Assembly (NCBI GenBank): GCA_045616685.1
Contig: JAZLHF010000008.1
Span: 1 to 64,000, forward strand
Length of the DNA stretch: 64,000 bases
Direction: 5' to 3'
DNA from: UBA1764 sp045616685
GTDB lineage: Bacteria; Bacillota; Clostridia; Peptostreptococcales; Anaerovoracaceae
A program made the translations under genes and the position numbers. Below are positions 52,450-61,291 of this stretch, one piece after another. The stretch's first letter is position 1. Every line of letters begins with the position of its first letter. The notes under the pieces are model-generated. The model had not been told where the DNA came from and did not search any database. It worked only from the letters and a program-made list of their open reading frames with translations.

Positions 52450-55083
52450 TTACTTAAGAAGTTCTTCTATTTTTGCAAATGCTTCATCAAGCTTTGAAGG
52501 ATCCTTTGCTCCGGCCTGAGCCATATCAGCTTTTCCGCCACCGCCACCGCTACAAATTGCAGCAACTTCTTTAATCATTTTACCTGCATGTACGCCCTTT
52601 TCAAGTAAATCATCAGTTACTGAAATCATAAGTGTAAGCTTTCCTTCGTTTTCAGTTGCAAAGAGCATTACTACGTTCTTTTCATTTTCTTTAATCTTAT
52701 CGCTGATTGTTCTAAGCTGATCGATGCCAACGTCTTTGAACTTCTTTGTGATAAGTCTCTTTCCTGCTACATCTTTTGCGGAATTGAGTAAATCGCCTAT
52801 GCCCTCACCTGCTGCTTTAGATTTAACATCGTCCAGTTCTTTCTTAAGAGCCTTAAGTTCAGCAGCAGTATCATCAGCCTTTTTTGAAAGTCCAGCAACA
52901 TTAGTTTTAAGACTAGTTGCAACCTTGGCGATAAGAGCTTGTTCATCATTAAGAAGCTGTCTTACAGCATTGCCTGTAATAGCTTCAATGCGACGTGTAC
53001 CTGCTGCAACCCCGGTTTCAGATAAAATTTTGAAGCAACCGATTTGCCCAATATTTGATACATGCGTCCCACCGCAGAATTCCATCGAGAAATCTGGGAC
53101 ATCTACAATACGAACTTCGTTTCCGTATTTTTCACCAAAGAGCATCATTGCGCCAAGTTTCTTTGCCTCTTCAATTGGAAGTACCTTGGTATCAACCTTT
53201 GTGAACTTAAGAATTTCAGCATTTACGATATCTTCAACTGCGGCTAAGTCTTCTTTACTGATAGCTTCGAAGTGCGTAAAGTCAAATCTAAGTGATTCAT
53301 CTGTTACATATGAACCTGCCTGCTCAACATGATCGCCAAGAACAAGTCTTAAAGCTTTCTGAAGTAAGTGAGTTGCTGTATGATTTCTGGCAATTGAATT
53401 TCTTCTTTCAATATCAACTATTGCGTTAACTGTATCTCCTACATTTACTTCACCAGCGCTAATTACACACTTGTGGATATAAACGCCATTAATCTTAATT
53501 GTGTCTGAAACAGCTGCATTAAATCCTTCAGATTCGAGAACCCCGGTATCACCAATCTGTCCGCCGCCTTCACCATAGAATGGTGTGCTATCAAGAACTA
53601 TTCTAACTTCATCGCCTTCACATGCTGACTTTAGAGCATTCATCCCACGAACAATTCCAATAACCGTGCCGCTTGTCGCAAGTGATTCATAGCCAAGAAA
53701 GTTTGTTTGCGGCATGTCTTTATACATTACAGATTCGTCAAGCCAACCTTCATTGTCTTCGTCTTTACGAGCAGATCTAGCAAGATTTTTAGCTTTATCC
53801 ATACAAGCCTTAAATCCAGCTTCATCAATTTCCATGCCGAGATCTTCAACCATTTCTTGAGTAAGTTCAATTGGAAAACCGTAAGTATCATAAAGTGTGA
53901 AGCATTGTTCGCCGGAGATTAGCTTAGCGCCAGACTTCTTTGCTTCAGCGATATAACCTTCAAGTATTTCGGATCCTTTATCAAGTGTCTGAGCAAATTT
54001 ATCTTCTTCAATCTTAATAATCTTTTTAATGTAATCCCTACGTTCAATAAGATCTGGATACGCGTCTCCAGAAGTTTCAAATACCTTTTCGCAAAGTTCG
54101 GCAAGGAATGTTCCTTTGATTCCAAGAAGTTTACCATGTCTTGCAGCTCTCCTAAGAAGTCTTCTTAAGATATATCCGCGGCCTTCATTTGAAGGAAGAA
54201 TTCCATCGCAAATCATGAATGATACTGATCTAATGTGGTCTGTAATAATTCTAAGCGAAATATCTTCCTTTGCTTTACCTTGCTTATATTCAATATTAGC
54301 AAGTTTAGCAACTTCTTGAAGAATTGCTTGCATTGTATCAACATTGTAGATAGAGTCTACGCCTTGCATAATACAAGCCATTCTTTCAAGACCCATACCT
54401 GTATCAATGTTTTTATGTTCAAGCTCTAAGTAAGAGCCATCTTCCTGTTTATCAAACTGCGTAAATACATGATTCCAGAATTCCATATAACGATCGCAAT
54501 CGCAACCTGGTTTGCAATCAGGCTTTCCGCAACCATATTCTGGACCGCGGTCATAATAAATTTCTGAGCATGGCCCACATGGACCTGTACCAATTTCCCA
54601 GAAGTTATCGTCTTTTCCAAGTCTTACGATTCTTTCTTCTGGCATACCTATTTCATCTTTCCAAATGTTATAAGCTTCGTCATCATCTTTATAAACTGTA
54701 GCCCAAACTTTTTCAGCTGGAATTCCAAGCCACTCAGGGCTTGTTACAAATTCCCAACCCCAGTTAAGAGATTCTTGCTTAAAGTAATCTCCAAAACTGA
54801 AGTTGCCAAGCATTTCAAAATATGTAGCATGTCTTGCTGTATGACCAACATTATCAATATCGTTAGTTCTAATACATTTTTGACATGTTGTCATTCTATG
54901 ACGAGGCGGTTCTTCAACTCCTGCAAAATAAGGTTTTAAAGGTGCCATACCAGCAGCAATTAGTAATAATGATTTGTCATTTGCTGGGGGAACAAGAGAA
55001 TAGCTCTCATGTCTAAGACAACCCTTTGATTCCCAGAAAGAAAGGAACTTCTCTCTGACTTCATTAACACCCATGTATTTCAT
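52450..55083 (-). CDS. alaS: Alanyl-tRNA synthetase
   Basis: Class II synthetase with a separate editing domain. The N-terminal catalytic part has GMAPLKPYFAG, TTCQKCIRTNDIDNVG and ATYFEMLGNFSFGDYF. The editing site is seen in RNHTATHLLQKAL and CGGTHVSNIGQIG (HxxxH...CxxxH zinc ligands). The C-terminal C-Ala domain ends SGGGGGKADMAQAGA. The ATG at 55083 (877 residues) is preferred over an upstream TTG because AGAGGA lies just before it. No T-box leader is found; it appears to be transcribed with mnmA. Confidence 0.96.
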   Translation of the reverse strand: MKYMGVNEVREKFLSFWESKGCLRHESYSLVPPANDKSLLLIAAGMAPLKPYFAGVEEPPRHRMTTCQKCIRTNDIDNVGHTARHATYFEMLGNFSFGDYFKQESLNWGWEFVTSPEWLGIPAEKVWATVYKDDDEAYNIWKDEIGMPEERIVRLGKDDNFWEIGTGPCGPCSEIYYDRGPEYGCGKPDCKPGCDCDRYMEFWNHVFTQFDKQEDGSYLELEHKNIDTGMGLERMACIMQGVDSIYNVDTMQAILQEVAKLANIEYKQGKAKEDISLRIITDHIRSVSFMICDGILPSNEGRGYILRRLLRRAARHGKLLGIKGTFLAELCEKVFETSGDAYPDLIERRDYIKKIIKIEEDKFAQTLDKGSEILEGYIAEAKKSGAKLISGEQCFTLYDTYGFPIELTQEMVEDLGMEIDEAGFKACMDKAKNLARSARKDEDNEGWLDESVMYKDMPQTNFLGYESLATSGTVIGIVRGMNALKSACEGDEVRIVLDSTPFYGEGGGQIGDTGVLESEGFNAAVSDTIKINGVYIHKCVISAGEVNVGDTVNAIVDIERRNSIARNHTATHLLQKALRLVLGDHVEQAGSYVTDESLRFDFTHFEAISKEDLAAVEDIVNAEILKFTKVDTKVLPIEEAKKLGAMMLFGEKYGNEVRIVDVPDFSMEFCGGTHVSNIGQIGCFKILSETGVAAGTRRIEAITGNAVRQLLNDEQALIAKVATSLKTNVAGLSKKADDTAAELKALKKELDDVKSKAAGEGIGDLLNSAKDVAGKRLITKKFKDVGIDQLRTISDKIKENEKNVVMLFATENEGKLTLMISVTDDLLEKGVHAGKMIKEVAAICSGGGGGKADMAQAGAKDPSKLDEAFAKIEELLK

Positions 55084-55120
55084 ATCTATTTCCTCTTTCA
55101 AAATAAATTATTTAACCTGT

Positions 55121-56146
55121 CTATTTTACAATAAATCCGCCACCTATTACAAGATTATTGTAATAGAGGACAGCTGATTGACCTGGCGTTGGAGCTCTTT
55201 GAGCATCCTTAAAATTAAGTACAACATCGTCTTTTGTGGAATAACTTATTGTGCATTCTGCATCATTGGCAGAATATCTAAGTTTACATGTAAGTTTTGT
55301 ACCAGCATCAGGGAGGCCGCTTGTCCAAAACATCTGGTTTACTGTAACTAAATTTTTGTAAAGTAATTCTTCAGGACCAACAATTACATCATTATCATGA
55401 ATTTCAACAACATAAGCTGGTTTTCCAAGGTTTAACCCCAACCCTTTGCGCTGTCCTACAGTATAACTTAAGATACCTGGATGTTTTTTAATTTTCACAC
55501 CATCTTCGTCGATAAAATCACCTGATTTATTGATAGCACCAGAGCTCATTAAGAAGTTCTTATAATCACCATCTGGTATAAAGCAAATATCTTGGCTATC
55601 TTTGTCGCTATAATTATCAATACCTTCAGCCTGAACAAGTTGTCTTATATCAGCTTTATCATAAGCACCACTTAAAGGTAAAATTAAACGTTTTAACACT
55701 TCTTGCGGAAGCCTGTATAGCATATAGGACTGATCTTTTGCTAAATTTTTAGCTTTTTTTACGTAAGAAATATTATTTAATTTCTGAATTCCTGCATAAT
55801 GACCAGTGGCAATATAATTTATACCTTCTTGGTCAGCAACGTCACATAAAGCTTTAAACTTTACTTCTGGATTGCATAAAATACAAGGATTAGGGGTTCT
55901 TCCGTTTTCATATTCAAGGATAAAAGGTTTAATTACCTTTTCATTAAACTCCGAAGCAACAGATTTTTTAATTAGCTTGATGCCAAGCTGATCCGCGACA
56001 GCTTGCAATTTTGCTGGATAAGAATCATTTATAACATTAAAACAAAGACCGACTACTTCATAGCCAGCCTTTTTTAACAAAATTACGGCAGCGGTACTAT
56101 CTACGCCACCTGAAAAACCAACAAGTACTTTAGTGTTTGGTGCCAT
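55121..56146 (-). CDS. mnmA: tRNA-specific 2-thiouridylase MnmA
   Basis: MnmA adds the 2-thio group to U34 of tRNA Lys, Glu and Gln. The PP-loop GFSGGVDSTAAV (about 9-20), catalytic Cys motifs PNPCILCN (about 82-89) and DICFIPDGDY, the TGHYAGI loop and the C-terminal beta-barrel with YTVGQRKGLG are intact. The 341 residues are slightly short. It overlaps the DUF896 gene by 17 bases. Confidence 0.95.
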   Translation of the reverse strand: MAPNTKVLVGFSGGVDSTAAVILLKKAGYEVVGLCFNVINDSYPAKLQAVADQLGIKLIKKSVASEFNEKVIKPFILEYENGRTPNPCILCNPEVKFKALCDVADQEGINYIATGHYAGIQKLNNISYVKKAKNLAKDQSYMLYRLPQEVLKRLILPLSGAYDKADIRQLVQAEGIDNYSDKDSQDICFIPDGDYKNFLMSSGAINKSGDFIDEDGVKIKKHPGILSYTVGQRKGLGLNLGKPAYVVEIHDNDVIVGPEELLYKNLVTVNQMFWTSGLPDAGTKLTCKLRYSANDAECTISYSTKDDVVLNFKDAQRAPTPGQSAVLYYNNLVIGGGFIVK

Positions 56147-56336
56147 TTTTTAGTCTGGGATCAGATGAATCAACAATTTCAATATTATCTAATTGAGATT
56201 TTAAATTCTCACGAAAAGATGCAATGTAAATTTGGCGAAGCTGTGCCTGCTCGACCAATTCTTCTTCGCTTAAGCCTGTTTCTTTCTTTTTAGCCGCCAA
56301 TTCATTTATTCTTGCAATTTGTTCTTTCGTAACCAT
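56130..56336 (-). CDS. DUF896 family protein, YnzC-like
   Basis: A 68-residue two-helix protein with IARINELAAKKKETGLSEEE and RQIYIASFRENLKSQL, the DUF896 pattern. The function is unknown. In Bacillus, ynzC belongs to the SOS-induced yneA-yneB-ynzC operon, whereas here the YneA-like gene is 8 kb away under its own SOS promoter and no LexA-like box is seen before this gene. It leads the mnmA-alaS-ireB run. No SD; see the extended -10 just upstream. Confidence 0.88.
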   Translation of the reverse strand: MVTKEQIARINELAAKKKETGLSEEELVEQAQLRQIYIASFRENLKSQLDNIEIVDSSDPRLKNGTKH

Positions 56337-56351
56337 ATTGATATTTTAGCA
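56337..56351 (-). promoter_or_regulatory. Extended -10 promoter, leaderless DUF896 gene
   Basis: On the - strand TGC-TAAAAT (-10 at 56343-56348), then ATCAAT and the ATG at 56336. Confidence 0.5.
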
Positions 56352-56358
56352 CATTTCA

Positions 56359-56745
56359 CTAGTTTACTGTATAATATTCCCTGATTTTTTGCAGAGTTTT
56401 GTCCCCAATTCCCGATATTTCGGTCAATTCATCAACACTTGTGAAATTTCCGTAAGTTTTCCTGTACTCTATTATTGCTTGAGCTTTTGCAGGTCCAATT
56501 CCTGGAGCAATTTGAAGTTCATCAACAGTTGCAGTATTTAGATTAACTTTACTTGAACTTTGAGTATTTGTTTCTACTACAACATTGCTATCATCACCTA
56601 TCTCTTCCTCAATGTTCATATTTACCTCAGTTTCGTTGTTTCCCCTTTCAATAACAACATTACCTTTTCGTAAATATGAAACTCCACTGCCTATAGCAAT
56701 AATAACAATTAGCACAGGAATCATATACTTTCTAATTTTTTCCAT
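56359..56745 (-). CDS. ComEA-like helix-hairpin-helix membrane protein
   Basis: A 128-residue protein with one N-terminal transmembrane segment (about 8-24). An acidic linker (about 30-65) follows, then a C-terminal double helix-hairpin-helix DNA-binding module (about 66-128, VNLNTATVDELQIAPGIGPAKA and VDELTEISGIGDKTLQKI). This is the DNA-binding part of the competence receptor ComEA. The SLBB domain usually found in Bacillus ComEA between membrane and HhH is missing. No comEB/comEC follows, so a competence role is open. No SD. Confidence 0.85.
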   Translation of the reverse strand: MEKIRKYMIPVLIVIIAIGSGVSYLRKGNVVIERGNNETEVNMNIEEEIGDDSNVVVETNTQSSSKVNLNTATVDELQIAPGIGPAKAQAIIEYRKTYGNFTSVDELTEISGIGDKTLQKIREYYTVN

Positions 56746-56770
56746 ATTAATATATTACCATATATTACCA
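56746..56770 (-). promoter_or_regulatory. Duplicated extended -10 before comEA, leaderless
   Basis: The 10-base unit TATATTACCA occurs twice in tandem (56751-56770). On the - strand each copy reads TGG-TAATAT. The copy nearest the gene (-10 at 56752-56757) leaves ATTAAT and then the ATG at 56745; the other would give a leader about 10 bases longer. Confidence 0.55.
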
Positions 56771-56794
56771 TATAGTCAAATAAATAAAAACCAA

Positions 56795-56822
56795 ATAAAA
56801 AAAACTGGCCCTAAGGCCAGCT
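56795..56822 (-). terminator. Intrinsic terminator after the SLH lipoprotein gene
   Basis: On the - strand, stem CTGGCC-TTAG-GGCCAG followed by eight T. Confidence 0.88.
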
Positions 56823-56835
56823 TGTATAAATAATA

Positions 56836-57444
56836 TCATTTTGCTCTATAAAGGAACGTTACCATATGAGCTTTCGTGCAATCCATATCTGGAGCGAATA
56901 AATTATGCCCAATACCAAATGTTATTCCATTTATCTTAGCCCACTGAACAGAATCAATTCCTTGAGTATCTAAAAAGTTATCATCTCCATTTACCTCAGG
57001 ACTTTCTGCTTTTTTCCACATGAAATCAATCGCATCTAAACGTGAAGCTGTTGTGTTGGAACATTCATTTTTAACTGAAATGATTCCTTTTTCAAGGCCC
57101 CACTCAATTGCTTTTGAAATATCTGAATTTGGATCTGAATCTGCAACCGCTTTTGCGGAAACAACTTGACCAGGCGCTCCTGCTGCTTTCCACATCGAAA
57201 TAAGAATCTCGGCTTTAGTCATTGGAGTGTCGACTCCATATAAATCAGGCTTAGCCTCTGTAATTATTCCTTCTGATGCACCCCATGAAACTGAATCTTC
57301 AAACCAGTCTCCTACTTTTACATCAGAGTAAACTGCGGCAGCATCAATCTGAGGTTTAGCTTGTGATTCACTCTTTCCGTTACCACAAGAAACCATGCCG
57401 ATTCCTATTGCCAATATTAAAATACATGCTATTAATTTCTTCAT
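56836..57444 (-). CDS. SLH-domain lipoprotein
   Basis: A 202-residue protein with a lipoprotein signal (MKKLIACILILAIGIGMVSC, lipidated Cys20) and three divergent S-layer-homology repeats, roughly 40-90 (WFEDSVSWGASEGIIT), 95-145 (ISKAIEWGLEKGIIS) and 155-202 (SVQWAKINGITFGIG). SLH repeats bind pyruvylated secondary wall polymer, so the protein could link membrane and wall. The ATG at 57444 is chosen because it begins the signal peptide. An extended -10 (57455-57460) lies 10 bases upstream. Confidence 0.85.
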   Translation of the reverse strand: MKKLIACILILAIGIGMVSCGNGKSESQAKPQIDAAAVYSDVKVGDWFEDSVSWGASEGIITEAKPDLYGVDTPMTKAEILISMWKAAGAPGQVVSAKAVADSDPNSDISKAIEWGLEKGIISVKNECSNTTASRLDAIDFMWKKAESPEVNGDDNFLDTQGIDSVQWAKINGITFGIGHNLFAPDMDCTKAHMVTFLYRAK

Positions 57445-57454
57445 AAGTGGGACT

Positions 57455-57463
57455 AGTATATCA
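57455..57463 (-). promoter_or_regulatory. Extended -10 before the SLH lipoprotein gene
   Basis: On the - strand TGA-TATACT, 10 bases before the ATG, giving a predicted leader of about 4 bases. Confidence 0.45.
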
Positions 57464-57466
57464 TAT

Positions 57467-58156
57467 TTAAACTTTTCTATCAAATAAAGAAATGAACTTT
57501 CCATTTTCTTTAAATAATAAATCTGTTCTCATAACCCTAACTTCAACAGTTGTCTGCCCAACAAACTTAAGCAAACTTTCGCTTAGTTGCGCAGGATTTA
57601 ATGTTTCATTGGGAGCTGCTCTAAGAACCATATCAAAGATCTGACCTCCAGGGATATCAATTGGCCCAGAAATAGAATAAATCCACTTTTTCATGTCTTT
57701 TTCAACATATTGCTTGGTCTTTTTATCTCTTTTAAGAACCATAATTTCTTTTTGCGATAAAAAGTCTGCAAGTTGTGTATTAGTTATTTGTGAATCAGCC
57801 AAAAAAACTTTAAATATTGAGCATTCTGTTATAGCTGATAGATTCTTCCTTTCGTGAGGAATCTCTTTGCATTCCATGAATTTTATGCCTTCAGGAAGAG
57901 CTTGATTAAGCCTATCTACCAATGTAGTTGTGAACACCCCTTCCGTGGTTTCAAATTCAAAATAGTCTTTTTCAGCTTCGAAGCCTAAAGATAAAGGTTG
58001 GACTATATTTGTTATGGGGTGCGGATTAAATCCTTGAGTAAAACAAAGTGGTATATTAGCTCTATAAAGAACTCTTCTAAACAATCTTTGTAAATCCAAA
58101 TGTGAAATAAATCGCATATTACCCTTTTTATAAAAGGTTAAAACATATCTATGCAT
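57467..58156 (-). CDS. DUF2344 protein (TIGR03936 family)
   Basis: A 229-residue protein with the family N-terminus YKKGNMRFISHLDLQRLFRR and FTQGFNPHP. The partner radical SAM gene overlaps it by 8 bases, and in many bacteria the two are fused. The role is unknown; linkage to rplU-rpmA-obgE suggests ribosome or RNA metabolism. The rng (RNase G) gene that often follows is absent. Confidence 0.9.
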   Translation of the reverse strand: MHRYVLTFYKKGNMRFISHLDLQRLFRRVLYRANIPLCFTQGFNPHPITNIVQPLSLGFEAEKDYFEFETTEGVFTTTLVDRLNQALPEGIKFMECKEIPHERKNLSAITECSIFKVFLADSQITNTQLADFLSQKEIMVLKRDKKTKQYVEKDMKKWIYSISGPIDIPGGQIFDMVLRAAPNETLNPAQLSESLLKFVGQTTVEVRVMRTDLLFKENGKFISLFDRKV

Positions 58157-59972
58157 GTTTTAAAACACCTCCAAAAGGACAATCTACGTGATTATTAATT
58201 CCACAATTTTGGCAGCCATATCTGCAGTCATCAGTTGTGACTCCGGCCAGAGCCTTTTTCCATTCTTTAAGATAAAATTCTTTACTTACACCATTATCAA
58301 TAATTTCCCATGGCTGTTCTTCATTAGGATCTAATTCATTGACAGCAAAATAATTGTCATCGATGCCAGTTTCAGCCATAGCTTCTAACCAAAGATCCTT
58401 CTTAAAGCCTTCAGTCCAAGCATCAAAGCTGCAACCTTTGTTATATGCAGCAAGTAGTGTCTTGCAAAGCTGACGATCACCACGAGCAAAGAAAGCTTCT
58501 AGATGAGACTGGAAACTGCCATGATATCTATAAGTTATACCTTTAACTTTCTTAAATTTTTCTCTCAGATAGATGTGCTTTTCTTCAAATTCTGCAGTTG
58601 TATTTTGCCTTACCCATTGGAATACCGTTTGAGGCTTTGGAACAAAATTGGAAACTGAAACAGATACATTAAATCGTTTACCTTTTTCGTGAGCAAGTTT
58701 CATGATTCTTGTTGAAAGATCAACAATCCCATCAAGGTCCTCATATGTTTCTGTAGGAAGCCCCATCATAAAGTAAAGTTTTACTGATTGCCATCCCATA
58801 TCCATTGCCTGATTTAAGGTTGCAAATATGTGTTCCTCAGTAATATTTTTGTTAATAACGTCTCTAAGTCTCTGTGTACCGGCTTCACAAGCAAAAGTTA
58901 AGCCAGATTTTCTTACACCTTGTAATTCATTCAAAATTTTAAATGCAAAATTGTCCATTCTAAGAGATGGAAGTGATATACAAATCTGTCTTGGTTGACA
59001 ATATTCCATTAAATCTGTTACAAGTGGTTTGAACTGTGAATAATCAGATGTTGAAAGCGACAATACTGAAATCTCTTGATGGCCACTATCTTTTAGTTGT
59101 GATCTTGCGATGTTAACAACGGTATCTTTGTCTCTTTCTCTCACTGGTCTATAATTCATTCCAGCCTGGCAGAATCTACATCCACGTGTACATCCCCTAA
59201 AGATTTCTACGCTTGGTCTATCATGTACTACTTCAATAAGTGGCACTAATGTCTTGCGCGGGTAATCTACTGCATTTAAGTCCTTAACAAAGGCTCTTAA
59301 TACTCTATCTGGGGCATTTTTATTAAGCTTTTGATGGTTTTTATTATAAAAAGATGGAACGTAAATTCCTTGGATTTTAACGGCTTTTTCCAAAAACTCA
59401 AGCTTTGACCAACCGTTTAGCTTTTTTTGTCTTGCAAGTTCTAAAAGTTCTATAAGCTGCTCTTCTCCATCTCCTACTTGAATTACATCTATAAAATCGG
59501 CAAATGGTTCTGGATTGAAACAGCATGGACCTCCGGCAATAACAATAGGATCATCTTCGGTTCTGTCTTTACTTAAAAGAGGAATTTCTGCCTCATCAAG
59601 GCACATTAAAATATTAGTGTATCCAAGTTCATATTGAAGTGTAAACCCTAATACATCACATTCCTTAACTGGGGTTTTGCTTTCCAAAGTAAAAAGAGGA
59701 ACTTTGGCTTTCTTCATTTCTTCGGCCATATCTCTTGCCGGAGCAAATACTCTTTCGCACCATAGTTTCTCTTCTTTATTTACAAGATAGTACAAAAGCT
59801 GTAAGCCAACATATGACATTCCAATCTCATAAGTGTCAGGAAAACAGAATGCAAAACGTAACATATCATCAGATTCTTTCTTAATCACTTGATTAAGTTC
59901 TCCTCCGATATATCTTGCAGGCTTTTCTACTTTTGGTAATATTTTATCTAATTGTGTTTGTACGCTACTCAT
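58149..59972 (-). CDS. Radical SAM protein, TIGR03960 family
   Basis: A 607-residue radical SAM enzyme with an N-terminal B12-binding-like region (about 40-200, with GGPCCFNPEPFADFID) and the cluster motif CTRGCRFCQAG (about 257). Further family blocks are LSLSTSDYSQF, MMGLPTETYED and the Cys-rich C-terminus CRYGCQNCGINNHVDCP, which may bind a second cluster. The reaction is unknown. It overlaps obgE by 8 bases and the DUF2344 gene by 8, a conserved trio. Confidence 0.92.
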   Translation of the reverse strand: MSSVQTQLDKILPKVEKPARYIGGELNQVIKKESDDMLRFAFCFPDTYEIGMSYVGLQLLYYLVNKEEKLWCERVFAPARDMAEEMKKAKVPLFTLESKTPVKECDVLGFTLQYELGYTNILMCLDEAEIPLLSKDRTEDDPIVIAGGPCCFNPEPFADFIDVIQVGDGEEQLIELLELARQKKLNGWSKLEFLEKAVKIQGIYVPSFYNKNHQKLNKNAPDRVLRAFVKDLNAVDYPRKTLVPLIEVVHDRPSVEIFRGCTRGCRFCQAGMNYRPVRERDKDTVVNIARSQLKDSGHQEISVLSLSTSDYSQFKPLVTDLMEYCQPRQICISLPSLRMDNFAFKILNELQGVRKSGLTFACEAGTQRLRDVINKNITEEHIFATLNQAMDMGWQSVKLYFMMGLPTETYEDLDGIVDLSTRIMKLAHEKGKRFNVSVSVSNFVPKPQTVFQWVRQNTTAEFEEKHIYLREKFKKVKGITYRYHGSFQSHLEAFFARGDRQLCKTLLAAYNKGCSFDAWTEGFKKDLWLEAMAETGIDDNYFAVNELDPNEEQPWEIIDNGVSKEFYLKEWKKALAGVTTDDCRYGCQNCGINNHVDCPFGGVLKHA

Positions 59973-61248
59973 CGATATATTCGAAATCGTAATCTATAAT
60001 TCGTATTGTGTCTCCATCCTCGAGACCCATTTCCTTGAAGCGTTCAATAGCTCCCCTATCTTCTATATATTTCTGCAAGTATCTTAAAGACCCTGCATCA
60101 TTAAAGTTCGTAGAATTGAATATCTTTTCAAGTTGCTTGCCACGGACTACATAGACATCATTTTCTAATGAACAATAAAGTTCTCTGTAATCTTCATCTT
60201 CTTCAGTATCACGAGCTTCATATGGAATAAGAATTTCTTCTTCTGGAGCTGTTTCGCTAAGAAGCTGATATGCTGCTTTTAGAAGTGCATCAACCCCTTC
60301 GTGGATTGGAGCGCAGATTGGGTAAACCTGAAGTCCTTTTGATTCAATATAATCAGTAAATCTCTTTAAATCTTCCGGAGTAACCATATCGGTTTTATTA
60401 GCTGCAACAATCTGCGGTTTTGAAGCTAGCTTTTTAGAGTACTGTGATAACTCTAGGTTTATCTTTTCAAAATCATCAATTGGATCACGGCCTTCACTAC
60501 CCGATACATCAACAATGTGAATCAAGATTCTTGTACGCTCTACATGTTTTAAGAAATCAAGACCAAGTCCTTGTCCCTCTGAAGCACCCTCAATAAGTCC
60601 CGGGATATCGGCCATTACAAAGGATGAATCATACATATTAACAACGCCAAGTTTTGGAGTTAAGGTTGTGAAATGATAATTCGCAATCTTAGGATTAGCA
60701 GATGTAGAAACTGAAAGCAATGTGCTCTTGCCTACATTAGGATAACCAAGAAGACCGACATCGGCTATAAGTTTAAGCTCAAGTTCTATATGCTTTTCTC
60801 TTGCGAAGCCTCCGGCTTCTGCAAAGTTAGGAGCTTGACGAACTGAGTTTTTAAATAGAACGTTGCCTTTACCGCCTTTGCCTCCGCGAACTGCAATAAA
60901 CTTTTGCCCGTTTTCAACTAAATCAGCCATTACTTCATTGGAATCAATGTCTCTAACTAAAGTACCAACTGGAACTTTGATGATAAGATCTTCACCATCT
61001 TTTCCAAATTGCTGACGACCTCTACCATCTTCACCCGGAGCAGCTTCATATTTAGTTTTATATCTAAAGTCCATTAATGTACGTAAGCTGAGGTCGGCCT
61101 GAAGAACAATGTCCCCACCTTTGCCCCCGTTACCTCCATCAGGACCGCCTTGAGGAATATTTGCTTCACGTCTAAATGAAACAGCTCCATTACCGCCCTT
61201 GCCAGATTTTACGTAAATTTGAGCTTTATCAACGAATGTGTTTGCCAT
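59965..61248 (-). CDS. obgE: Obg family GTPase ObgE/CgtA
   Basis: Essential ribosome-assembly GTPase linked to stress control. The glycine-rich Obg fold (residues 1-158, GGPDGGNGGKGGDIV) is followed by the G domain with LGYPNVGKSTLL (G1, about 165), DIPGLIEGASEGQGLG (G3) and NKTD (G4). The C-terminal OCT domain (about 345-427) ends in the acidic tail YDFEYIDE. Length 427 is typical. It has no SD, and its ATG lies 3 bases after the T-tract of a terminator that follows rpmA; no separate promoter is visible. Confidence 0.96.
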   Translation of the reverse strand: MANTFVDKAQIYVKSGKGGNGAVSFRREANIPQGGPDGGNGGKGGDIVLQADLSLRTLMDFRYKTKYEAAPGEDGRGRQQFGKDGEDLIIKVPVGTLVRDIDSNEVMADLVENGQKFIAVRGGKGGKGNVLFKNSVRQAPNFAEAGGFAREKHIELELKLIADVGLLGYPNVGKSTLLSVSTSANPKIANYHFTTLTPKLGVVNMYDSSFVMADIPGLIEGASEGQGLGLDFLKHVERTRILIHIVDVSGSEGRDPIDDFEKINLELSQYSKKLASKPQIVAANKTDMVTPEDLKRFTDYIESKGLQVYPICAPIHEGVDALLKAAYQLLSETAPEEEILIPYEARDTEEDEDYRELYCSLENDVYVVRGKQLEKIFNSTNFNDAGSLRYLQKYIEDRGAIERFKEMGLEDGDTIRIIDYDFEYIDE

Positions 61249-61251
61249 AAT

Positions 61252-61282
61252 AAACGAAAAAGAGGCTCGAAATCGAGCCCCC
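61252..61282 (-). terminator. Terminator between rpmA and obgE
   Basis: On the - strand, stem GGCTCGA-TT-TCGAGCC followed by TCTTTTTCGTTT. With the obgE ATG directly after it, read-through or antitermination would be needed for obgE expression. Confidence 0.8.
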
Positions 61283-61291
61283 TTAAATCAA

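Noticed and set aside
52724..53332. 202-codon frame opposite alaS
   Set aside because: Shadow of the alaS editing domain; composition follows the complementary strand codon pattern.
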